From Comamonadaceae bacterium (GTDB lineage: Bacteria; Pseudomonadota; Gammaproteobacteria; Burkholderiales; Burkholderiaceae_C), in contig CANGOY010000038.1 in the NCBI GenBank assembly GCA_947455585.1, positions 1 to 11,614 on the forward strand: a stretch of 11,614 nt of DNA, in the 5' to 3' direction. Below the pieces are notes generated by a model that was given only the letters and a program-made list of their open reading frames with translations, was not told the origin of the DNA and searched no databases. This document shows, in pieces, positions 1 to 5,981 of the stretch. The number at the start of each line of letters is the position of its first letter. Positions within the stretch are counted from its first letter, which is position 1. The position numbers and the translations under genes were made by a program.

Positions 1-161
1 CTAACGTGGTGCTGACCATTACGTATTTCGATAGACTTGGAGCACCTAGACTCGTATGAACCTCAACTCTTCGAACCGCCTAGTGCGGACCCGCATGCTA
101 GGTGGTGTGGCAGGGGCGTAGTCGCGATGACTACCCCCTATGCCGATTGGGAGTTTCACAA
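1..161. other. Left edge, no confident gene
   Basis: This stretch precedes the first clear gene. Frame 3 on the plus strand is open from the window edge to a TGA at 57-59 and reads NVVLTITYFDRLGAPRLV, so it could be the C-terminus of an upstream plus-strand gene; I do not recognise it. An ATG at 56-58 overlaps that stop in an ATGA arrangement but opens only a 21-codon frame ending at 121. On the minus strand an ATG at 19-17 could begin a leftward gene, but no convincing Shine-Dalgarno precedes it. Which of these is real cannot be settled without sequence to the left. The stretch also contains the hairpin at 112-139. Confidence 0.35.
112..139. repeat. Inverted repeat upstream of hydrolase gene
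   Basis: AGGGG then GTAGTC (118-123) pairs with GACTAC (129-134) then CCCCT (135-139), across a GCGAT loop, with one bulged C at 117. This gives about 11 base pairs. No T-run follows on the plus side, so it is not a classical intrinsic terminator. It ends 22 bases before the hydrolase ATG and lies just upstream of its Shine-Dalgarno, so it could be an operator, an mRNA hairpin in the leader, or the U-less end of an upstream transcript. Confidence 0.5.
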
Positions 162-1028
162 ATGGAAATCAGTCGAGTTGAGTCGCTGTCGCAACGCCTC
201 GAGCAAACTTATGCTTGGGGTCGGGCAGTGTGGCACGTTTGGGGGGGGCATGAACCCGTCCACAACGTCGTTGGCGACCTCATACCTACCATTGAAATTC
301 ATGCCGCAACAAAGCCACTTGTATTGCTGCACGGAGGTTCTGGCAGCTGGACACATTGGATACGCAATGTGGAGCATTTAGCCCAATATCGGACAGTCTG
401 GGTTCTGGACATTCCAGGCTTTGGCGACTCCAGCTTGCCCGAGGGTGTGACAGACGCGGATGGTTTAGTGCCGTATGTCGCCGAAATTTTCACCCATACC
501 TTTGGCGGCAAACCCGTGGATGTCATGGGATTCTCATTTGGAGGCATGACTGCAGGATTGCTTGCTGCGCAATACCCACACCTCATTCGTCAATTGATAT
601 TTGTCGGCGCGCCAGGCTTGGGTTTGTTTGGCAAAGAACTGCCGATGCGAGGCATGACGCCCGGTATGGACGATGCAGCGCAACGTCACGTGCATCGCCA
701 CAACTTAACCGCCATGATGCTCGCGCACTCAGAAAGCGTGACAGATGAGGTGATTGTTTTGCAACAGGCCAACGTAGCGCGCGACCGCATGCGACGTCGA
801 CGCATTGCACGCACGGATGTATTGGCACGAGCTCAGGCACGTTGGACATGCCCCGTGCACGGTGTGTGGGGTGAGCTGGACGCACTGTATAAAGAGACGT
901 TACAACAGGTACCAATTGTGTTGCCAAGTATGGCTTCATTCACAGTGGTGCCTGATGCTGGGCACTGGGTAATGTATGAACGGCCTGACGAGTTTCATGC
1001 TGCAGTTGCCCCACTGTTGCGACCCTAA
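162..1028 (+). CDS. Alpha/beta-fold hydrolase
   Basis: A 288-residue protein of the alpha/beta hydrolase fold (MhpC/esterase-like group), probably cytoplasmic because no signal peptide is visible. The catalytic apparatus is complete. The oxyanion-hole HGG is at 57-59 (VLLHGGSGSW). The nucleophile is Ser125 in the elbow GFSFGG (123-128), the acid is probably Asp240 (GELDALY), and the base is His268 (PDAGHW). A cap-like segment of about 150-220 is arginine-rich (RDRMRRRRIAR, 207-217). I chose the ATG at 162 because GGGAG at 149-153 sits 8 nt upstream. The reading frame stays open further up to an ATG at 102, but that extension crosses a strong hairpin and does not look like the family. The next gene begins 46 nt downstream. 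The substrate (ester, C-C bond or epoxide) cannot be told from sequence. The fold assignment is secure; the specific function is open. Confidence 0.88.
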   Translation: MEISRVESLSQRLEQTYAWGRAVWHVWGGHEPVHNVVGDLIPTIEIHAATKPLVLLHGGSGSWTHWIRNVEHLAQYRTVWVLDIPGFGDSSLPEGVTDADGLVPYVAEIFTHTFGGKPVDVMGFSFGGMTAGLLAAQYPHLIRQLIFVGAPGLGLFGKELPMRGMTPGMDDAAQRHVHRHNLTAMMLAHSESVTDEVIVLQQANVARDRMRRRRIARTDVLARAQARWTCPVHGVWGELDALYKETLQQVPIVLPSMASFTVVPDAGHWVMYERPDEFHAAVAPLLRP

Positions 1029-1040
1029 GATAAAGCCAAC

Positions 1041-1068
1041 TTGACGCTGCGCTGCAAGAGCGCACAAT
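1041..1068 (+). promoter_or_regulatory. Candidate sigma-70 promoter, possibly leaderless
   Basis: TTGACG (1041-1046, 5 of 6 to consensus) and CACAAT (1063-1068, 4 of 6) are 16 nt apart. Transcription starting 6-7 nt after the -10 would begin at or beside the ATG at 1075, giving a leaderless or nearly leaderless mRNA. That fits the absence of a good Shine-Dalgarno there; the nearest purine run, AAGAG at 1056-1060, is 14 nt away. The spacer also contains a perfect 6-bp inverted repeat, TGCGCT/AGCGCA (1048-1053/1059-1064), with a 5-nt loop. This is inferred from motif matching only. Confidence 0.35.
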
Positions 1069-1074
1069 GAAAAC

Positions 1075-1419
1075 ATGCTGTACAAATTCAAATCAAAAGC
1101 TACGGGTGACCTCATCATGTTGGAACCCCAAGGCAAACAAATCCTCAAACTCATTGGCAAAGAACCAGGCTTGAAAGGCATCATTCTTCCAAATGAAATG
1201 TTGGGTGCCATCGATGCGCTGCATGCAGCCGTCGAGCGAGAGGCTGCTGCTGTCAAAGCTGCAAAAGAGGCGGTTCAGGATGCGCAAGCGACAAGTGAGA
1301 GTGCCTCATCAACCATGGATGGCGCCCGAGGCATCAGCCTGAAGCAGCGCGTGGTGCCTTTCATTGACATGTTGCATCGTGCACATGCAGAAGACAAAGA
1401 GGTCGTCTGGGGTGTTTGA
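1075..1419 (+). CDS. DUF1840 family protein
   Basis: A 114-residue protein matching the DUF1840 family, small proteins of beta- and gammaproteobacteria with no assigned biochemical role. The N-terminus MLYKFKSKATGDLIML and the segment PGLKGIILPNEMLGAIDAL (31-49) are the recognisable family parts. Residues 50-80 are alanine- and glutamate-rich and probably form a helix or coiled coil. The C-terminus ends in EDKEVVWGV, a typical family ending. There is no signal peptide or membrane segment, so it is likely cytoplasmic. Its stop overlaps the GTG start of the SrkA-type kinase by 8 nt, which implies translational coupling. The start has no clear Shine-Dalgarno but is placed right after a candidate promoter. 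The family call is confident; the function is unknown. Confidence 0.85.
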   Translation: MLYKFKSKATGDLIMLEPQGKQILKLIGKEPGLKGIILPNEMLGAIDALHAAVEREAAAVKAAKEAVQDAQATSESASSTMDGARGISLKQRVVPFIDMLHRAHAEDKEVVWGV

Positions 1420-2416
1420 GCGTACGCACAAGCATCACGCCTATGAAACACTCACGCCCGATGTGGTGCTGGATGCACTTTCTGAGTTAGGGCTAGAAGT
1501 TGACGGACGACTCACGGCGCTGAGCTCCTATGAAAACCGTGTCTATCAAGTCATGTTGGATGACAACAGTTCCGTGGTGACCAAGTTCTATAGACCCGAA
1601 CGATGGACAGATGCGCAAATTTTGGAAGAGCATGGCTTTGCCGCAGAGCTGATGGCCGAGGAAGTGCCCTTGGTAGGGTCTCTAAGCTTGCACGGTAAAA
1701 CCTTGCATCACACCCATGGTTTCGCGTTCAGTGTCAGTCCGCGTCGAGGTGGTCGAATGCCGGAGCTCGACGATGCAGAAGTCTTGGAGTGGATAGGGCG
1801 GTTCATCGCGCGTATCCACAACGTGGGTGCACAACAAAATTTCGCCACTCGTCCCACCTTGAATGTTGATACGTTCGCCATTGAGTCGCGTGATTGGTTG
1901 ATTGAAAACAACATCATTCCGCTGGACCAAAAAACGGAATGGCTAACTTGGTGCAACCAAGCGATAGACATAGCAAAGCAACAATTTGCAGCACACCCAG
2001 CGCACCACATTCGTTTGCATGGTGACTGTCATCCAGGCAATATTTTGTGGACGCCGACAGACCTACCCAACGGTGGGCCTCACTTTGTGGACTTAGATGA
2101 CGCTCGCATGGGGCCGGCCGTGCAAGACCTTTGGATGTTGCTCAGCGGTGAGCGTGCGCAACGGACACAACAACTGGCCATGCTGGTCGACGGTTACGAG
2201 CAAATGCGAGAACTCAACCGCAACGAGTTAGCGTTGATAGAGCCTTTGCGTACCTTGCGCCTCATTCATTACAGCGCTTGGTTAGCAAGGCGCAAAGATG
2301 ACCCCGCCTTTGTGCAGCATTTTTCGTGGTTTGGTAGCAGTGATTATTGGGCAGGCCAAACACATATGCTGGTCGAGCAATGTGAGGCCATGCAAGAAGA
2401 ACCGTTGTACGTTTAA
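1412..2416 (+). CDS. srkA: Stress response kinase A (SrkA/YihE) homologue
   Basis: A Ser/Thr protein kinase of the aminoglycoside-phosphotransferase-like fold. In E. coli, SrkA (YihE) protects against stress-induced death. The protein is 334 residues, close to the usual length of about 328. Visible elements are the glycine-loop equivalent LSSYENRVYQV (37-47), the ATP-binding lysine in VTKFYRPERW (56-65), an acidic EEHGFAAEL helix (72-80), the catalytic loop HGDCHPGN (203-210, catalytic Asp205), and the metal-binding FVDLDDARMGP (225-235). I chose the GTG at 1412 because AAAGAGG at 1396-1402 is spaced 9 nt from it and the protein then begins at the family's normal point (FERT...YETLTPDVVL). 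An in-frame ATG at 1385 and another at 1364 would add unlike-family residues encoded within DUF1840. The gene overlaps DUF1840 by 8 nt and converges on the HAD gene with a 4-nt overlap. The substrate protein is unknown. Confidence 0.93.
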   Translation: MFERTHKHHAYETLTPDVVLDALSELGLEVDGRLTALSSYENRVYQVMLDDNSSVVTKFYRPERWTDAQILEEHGFAAELMAEEVPLVGSLSLHGKTLHHTHGFAFSVSPRRGGRMPELDDAEVLEWIGRFIARIHNVGAQQNFATRPTLNVDTFAIESRDWLIENNIIPLDQKTEWLTWCNQAIDIAKQQFAAHPAHHIRLHGDCHPGNILWTPTDLPNGGPHFVDLDDARMGPAVQDLWMLLSGERAQRTQQLAMLVDGYEQMRELNRNELALIEPLRTLRLIHYSAWLARRKDDPAFVQHFSWFGSSDYWAGQTHMLVEQCEAMQEEPLYV

Positions 2417-3153
2417 CATCCAAGAATATCTGCCAGTGCATGCATGTCGCGTGCATGCAGGTCATTTCCAATGTGTGGCGATACGTCTTTAGGCTGTAAG
2501 GCCCCAAACTCTAAAGGCCGTTCGATATATGCCGTGCGCAAACCACAAGCTCGCGCTCCTTCGAGGTCATCATGGTGTGCGGCGCAAAGCATGACTTGAT
2601 GAGGAGGCACATCAAACACCTCAGCGACGCCAAAATATGCAGCAGGATCTGGCTTGTAGGCTCGAAAGACTTCTGCTGATAACACACAGTCCCAAGGCAG
2701 TCCGGCACGTTTGGCCATGTTGGTGAGTAGTCCTAAGTTGCCATTAGACAAGCTGCAAATTGTGAATTTTTTCTTCAAACGCAACAACCCAGCCACACTG
2801 TCTGGCCAAGCCTCTAAGCGATGCCACACGCGGTTGAGATGGCTACATTCAGATTCGCGCAAGTGAGTTAAGCCGAACTGCGGTAGCAATTGCTCCAAAA
2901 TCAGTCGGTGCAATTCATCAATGCGCGTCCAGCCCAATTCACCAGAGCGCACGCGAGCCATGGCAGGCTGATAGCCCGCACGCCAAGCCAAAGCAAACGC
3001 ATTGGCATCTACCGATGGATAGAGCGATTGCATTTCGCGCATGATGCTGCCGTGCCAATCGACGACGGTGCCGAAAATGTCAAAGGCCAACACGCGTGTG
3101 TTGGCCTTCAAGTCGTCTAAAGACGCGGAGTGGGGTGTGTCCATGTGTGTCAT
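2413..3153 (-). CDS. HAD-superfamily hydrolase, haloacid dehalogenase type II-like
   Basis: A 246-residue cytoplasmic HAD hydrolase of the type II (L-2-haloacid dehalogenase) group. Motif I is FDIFGTVVDW (24-33, nucleophile Asp25, Thr29). Motif II is SNGN (136-139), the motif III lysine is Lys167 in YKPDP, Tyr173 follows at the family spacing, and Arg58 is at the expected arginine position. Motif IV reads AAHHDDLEGA (191-200), where well-studied L-2-haloacid dehalogenases have SSNxWD. The acidic residue is kept, but the Ser and Asn that help position substrate and water are Ala and His. Dehalogenation should therefore not be assumed; another small phosphorylated or halogenated acid is possible. 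The gene lies 10 nt behind htpG and is probably co-transcribed. The ATG at 3153 has only a weak GGGT as ribosome site, and an ATG at 3144 is an alternative. Confidence 0.87.
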   Translation of the reverse strand: MTHMDTPHSASLDDLKANTRVLAFDIFGTVVDWHGSIMREMQSLYPSVDANAFALAWRAGYQPAMARVRSGELGWTRIDELHRLILEQLLPQFGLTHLRESECSHLNRVWHRLEAWPDSVAGLLRLKKKFTICSLSNGNLGLLTNMAKRAGLPWDCVLSAEVFRAYKPDPAAYFGVAEVFDVPPHQVMLCAAHHDDLEGARACGLRTAYIERPLEFGALQPKDVSPHIGNDLHARDMHALADILGC

Positions 3154-3163
3154 GGACCCGTTT

Positions 3164-5149
3164 TTACACCAAGAGTGCGTTCACCCGTTTCACATAGGCG
3201 GCAGGGTCTTCAGGCAAACCGCCTTCAGCCAACAGCGCTTGGTCGAACAAGATGTGCGCCAAGTCGTTGAAATGCGGGTTGGCATCGGCACTCAGCTTTT
3301 TCACCAAGGGGTGGTCGGCATTCACTTCTAGGACGGGCTTCATGTCTGGTGCTTGCTGGCCAGCTTGTTTGAGCATGCGGGCCAGTTGCATGGACATGCC
3401 GTGGTCTTTCACCACCAAACATGCGGGGGAATCGACCAAGCGGGTGGTCACACGCACGTCCTCGGCTTTGTCTTTCAGGGCCTCTTTGAGTTTGGCCAGC
3501 ACAGGCTTGAAAGTCTCTGCTGCGTCCTCAGCCGCCTTCTTCTCAGCGTCGTCTTGCAGAGAACCCAAGTCCACAGCGCCTTTGGCGACAGACTGCATGG
3601 GCGTGCCGTCAAACTCTTGCACAAAGTTCAAGGCCCACTCGTCCACACGGTCGGTCATCAACAAGACTTCGATGCCCTTTTTGCGGAACACTTCAAGTTG
3701 CGGGCTGTTCTTGGCTGCGGCCAAGGTGTCGGCGGTGATGTAGTAGATGGCCTCTTGGCCTTCTTTCATGCGCGCCTTGTAGTCGGCGAATGACACGCTC
3801 ACGGTGTCTGTGCTGGTGCTGGCAAAGCGCAGCAGTTTGGCCAGCTTGTCTTTGTTGGCAAAGTCTTCGCCCAAGCCTTCTTTCAGGACCGCGCCGAACT
3901 CGGCGTAGAACTGGCTGTACTTGCCTTGCTTGGCTTTGTCTTCGTCACTCAGAACGTCAGTCACGCCATCTTCGCCGGCTACTGGCGCTTTGTCGTACTT
4001 GGCCAAGTCTTCCAGTACGGACAGCACGCGGCGCGTGTTGCCTTCGCGAATGGCTTTGACGTCACGGCTTTCTTGCAGCAATTCGCGGCTTACGTTCAAC
4101 GGCAAATCGGCCGAGTCCACCACGCCTTTGATAAAGCGCAGGTAAGAGGGCATTAGGGCTTCGGCGTCGTCCATGATGAACACGCGCTTCACATACAACT
4201 TCAAGCCGGCTTTCTTTTCGCGGTTGAACAAGTCCATCGGCGCCTTGCCTGGGATGTACAACAGCTGTGTGTATTCGGTGCTGCCTTCCACGCGGTTGTG
4301 GCTCCAAGCCAAAGGTGGCTCGAAATCGTGGCTGATGTGTTTGTAGAACTCGGCGTGCTGCTCGTCGCTCACCTCCTTCTTGGGGCGTGCCCAAAGCGCG
4401 TTGGCTTGGTTGACGGTTTCCCATTCGTCGGTCAGCACCATTTCGCCGGGTTGTCGACCACCGGAGGGGTCACCTTCAATGAGCTCGCCGTCTTTCCACT
4501 CTTCTTTGCGCATGCGGATGGGCAAAGAAATGTGGTCGGAGTATTTGTTGATGACCGACTTCAGCTTCCATGCGCTCAGGTACTCCTCGGCATCGTCACG
4601 CAGGTGCAAGATGATGTGTGTGCCGCGCTCGGCTTGGGTGATGTTCTCCACCTCAAAGTCGCCCGTGCCGGTGCTGCTCCAGCGCACACCCTCGCTAGCC
4701 TTCAAACCAGCGCGGCGGGACTCAACCGTGATGCGGTCGGCCACGATGTAGCCCGAGTAAAAACCCACACCAAACTGGCCAATCAAAGCGCCTTGGTCTT
4801 TGGCATCGGTCTTTTGGTCGCCGTTGAGCTTGCCCATGAACTCGCGTGTGCCGCTCTTGGCAATCGTGCCGAGGTGGGCAATCGCGTCTTCTTGGCTCAT
4901 ACCAATGCCGTTGTCGGAAATGGTCAGGGTGCGTGCGTCTTTGTCAAAGCTCACGCGTACTTCGAGGTCGGCGTTACCTTCAAACAAGGCATCGTTGTTC
5001 AGGCCTTCGTAGCGCAGCTTGTCACAGGCATCAGAGGCGTTGGACACCAGTTCGCGCAAGAAGATTTCTTTGTTGGAATAGAGGGAGTGCGTGACAAGGT
5101 TCAGCAGCTGTGAGACTTCGGCTTGGAAAGAATGGGTTTGTTTGGTCAT
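3164..5149 (-). CDS. htpG: Molecular chaperone HtpG (bacterial Hsp90)
   Basis: A 661-residue Hsp90 chaperone, slightly longer than the 624 residues of E. coli HtpG. The N-terminal GHKL ATPase has ELVSNASDACDKLR (33-46, catalytic Glu33 and Mg-binding Asn37), DNGIGM (79-84), the lid LGTIAKSG (93-100) and GQFGVGF (124-130). The middle domain contains KRVFIMDD and PLNVSREL (350-357) with Arg355 at the catalytic arginine position. A charged linker at about 390-410 and the C-terminal dimerisation domain (about 540-661) follow. I chose the ATG at 5149 because MTKQTHSFQAEVSQLL is the family N-terminus. The frame extends 12 codons upstream, but those residues are not family-like and fall in the leader. 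The Shine-Dalgarno is poor (GAAGA close to the ATG). A heat-shock promoter precedes it, and the HAD gene follows after 10 nt. Confidence 0.97.
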   Translation of the reverse strand: MTKQTHSFQAEVSQLLNLVTHSLYSNKEIFLRELVSNASDACDKLRYEGLNNDALFEGNADLEVRVSFDKDARTLTISDNGIGMSQEDAIAHLGTIAKSGTREFMGKLNGDQKTDAKDQGALIGQFGVGFYSGYIVADRITVESRRAGLKASEGVRWSSTGTGDFEVENITQAERGTHIILHLRDDAEEYLSAWKLKSVINKYSDHISLPIRMRKEEWKDGELIEGDPSGGRQPGEMVLTDEWETVNQANALWARPKKEVSDEQHAEFYKHISHDFEPPLAWSHNRVEGSTEYTQLLYIPGKAPMDLFNREKKAGLKLYVKRVFIMDDAEALMPSYLRFIKGVVDSADLPLNVSRELLQESRDVKAIREGNTRRVLSVLEDLAKYDKAPVAGEDGVTDVLSDEDKAKQGKYSQFYAEFGAVLKEGLGEDFANKDKLAKLLRFASTSTDTVSVSFADYKARMKEGQEAIYYITADTLAAAKNSPQLEVFRKKGIEVLLMTDRVDEWALNFVQEFDGTPMQSVAKGAVDLGSLQDDAEKKAAEDAAETFKPVLAKLKEALKDKAEDVRVTTRLVDSPACLVVKDHGMSMQLARMLKQAGQQAPDMKPVLEVNADHPLVKKLSADANPHFNDLAHILFDQALLAEGGLPEDPAAYVKRVNALLV

Positions 5150-5189
5150 GGTCTTCAAAACTAAATTACAAAAAACAACGCGCAAAGGT

Positions 5190-5214
5190 GCGGGGCGACT
5201 TAGAAAATTTCAAG
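5190..5214 (-). promoter_or_regulatory. Sigma-32 (RpoH) heat-shock promoter of htpG
   Basis: Read on the minus strand, CCCTTGAAA (5216-5208) contains the sigma-32 -35 core CTTGAA. CCCCGC (5195-5190) stands where CCCCAT is expected, with exactly 13 nt between them. The start would fall near 5183, leaving a leader of about 34 nt before the htpG ATG. The known RpoH consensus is CTTGAA, 13-17 nt, then CCCCATnT, and htpG is a classical RpoH target. The -35 begins directly after the vapC stop codon (5219-5217). I saw no terminator between vapC and htpG, so some readthrough from the toxin operon is possible. Confidence 0.75.
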
Positions 5215-5216
5215 GG

Positions 5217-5618
5217 TCAGTGGTGTGTTGATTTTTTAGACCAGTACAACACGCCAGCTAGCTTTGCGAAATGGGCGTCACAGGTGAGCAATGTGGCACC
5301 TTTGCTTTGTGCCGTGGCATAGACGATGGCGTCAGCTGTAGCCAGCTTGTATTGGCTGTGCATATCGGCGGCTAATAGGGCGATGCCTGTGTCGAGCGGG
5401 GAAACTATGCACTCCATCGTATAGGCAATCACCTCGTCAGCACGATCTTCGTCAGCCTCACGCCTTAACCATTTCGACAATTCCAGTTGAACCAGCGTTG
5501 GGACGATGCAGGTGGACTGCTGAGGAAAGTGGGGTGCAAGCTGTTTGCCAAGCGGGCTGCCTGTGAGGTACTCGATCCACGCCGAGGTATCCACAACGCA
5601 CAAAGGCTTTACTGCCAT
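5217..5618 (-). CDS. vapC: VapC-type PIN-domain ribonuclease toxin
   Basis: A 133-residue PIN-domain protein, the toxin of a type II VapBC toxin-antitoxin pair. VapC proteins are Mg-dependent ribonucleases that cut specific RNAs, often tRNA or rRNA, when free of antitoxin. The acidic site is intact: Asp10 in VVDTSAWIEYL, Glu46 in LVQLELSKW, Asp96 in KLATADAIVYATA and Asp114 in LTCDAHF. All elements and the length are normal, so it should be active. The ATG overlaps the antitoxin stop as TGATG, which indicates translational coupling and fixes the start. The stop is followed immediately by the htpG heat-shock promoter. The RNA target cannot be predicted. Confidence 0.93.
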   Translation of the reverse strand: MAVKPLCVVDTSAWIEYLTGSPLGKQLAPHFPQQSTCIVPTLVQLELSKWLRREADEDRADEVIAYTMECIVSPLDTGIALLAADMHSQYKLATADAIVYATAQSKGATLLTCDAHFAKLAGVLYWSKKSTHH

Positions 5619-5830
5619 CAGCTGCGTTCCTTGCGGTCACGATAGCCGGTGGTCTTGGCGCCCTTGGCAATGCCTGCTAAATGCGCCAGGCTGGGCGTGG
5701 GCATGAGCAACATGCCTGTGCCTTTGGGGATGAACACAAACGTTTGCCCCGCCTCTAGGGCCAGCTCTTCGCGAACGGCCTTGGGGATGGAGATTTGAAA
5801 CTTGCTCGATAGGGTGGCGGTGGCGGTCAT
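5618..5830 (-). CDS. vapB: AbrB/MazE-type antitoxin (VapB)
   Basis: A 70-residue antitoxin with an N-terminal swapped-hairpin AbrB/SpoVT DNA-binding domain: SSKFQISIPKAVREEL (8-23) is the core motif, followed by LEAGQTFVFIPKGTGMLLMP. The C-terminal 25 residues, rich in Lys, Arg and Gly (AGIAKGAKTTGYRDRKERS), probably wrap around VapC and block its site. The start is well supported: AAAGGA (5842-5837) lies 6 nt before the ATG. The antitoxin is first and the toxin second, overlapping by one base. Such antitoxins repress their own promoter together with the toxin, and a perfect palindrome just upstream of the ribosome site fits this. Confidence 0.92.
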   Translation of the reverse strand: MTATATLSSKFQISIPKAVREELALEAGQTFVFIPKGTGMLLMPTPSLAHLAGIAKGAKTTGYRDRKERS

Positions 5831-5845
5831 TAGACATCCTTTACT

Positions 5846-5871
5846 TGATCGATCATATTTTCGTAAGAAAA
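5846..5871 (-). promoter_or_regulatory. Candidate vapBC operator and -10
   Basis: A perfect 10-bp palindrome TGATCGATCA at 5846-5855 lies 15 bases before the antitoxin ATG. A second inverted repeat, TTTTC/GAAAA with GTAA between, is at 5858-5871. On the minus strand TATGAT (5857-5852) is a good -10 that overlaps the palindrome, so bound VapBC would occlude polymerase. The start would be near 5845, just ahead of the Shine-Dalgarno. No good -35 is at 16-18 nt; TTGCAA is 22 nt away. The operator role is inferred from position and from the known autoregulation of such pairs. Confidence 0.5.
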
Positions 5872-5981
5872 ATTAGATTTTGCAAGAGTATCCATTTAAA
5901 TACAGTTAATCTCGCTTACTACTTTGATAGTCTGATGTAGGCGCCTTGTGCGTTTACACCCACCGCTCGAATGTATGAAGC

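Noticed and set aside
56..121. 21-codon frame with RTRMLGGVAGA, faintly like the start of a PspC domain
   Set aside because: The match is under ten residues, the frame ends at once, and no continuation is found in the other frames, so a pspC remnant cannot be supported.
4298..5113. 271-codon open frame on the plus strand opposite htpG
   Set aside because: It is the antisense shadow of a GC-rich, strongly biased coding region. It has no family-like motifs and no ribosome site, and htpG is certain on the other strand.
5150..5185. 12-codon upstream extension of htpG starting at 5185
   Set aside because: The added residues are unlike any HtpG N-terminus and would begin at the predicted transcript start. 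The ATG at 5149 matches the family.
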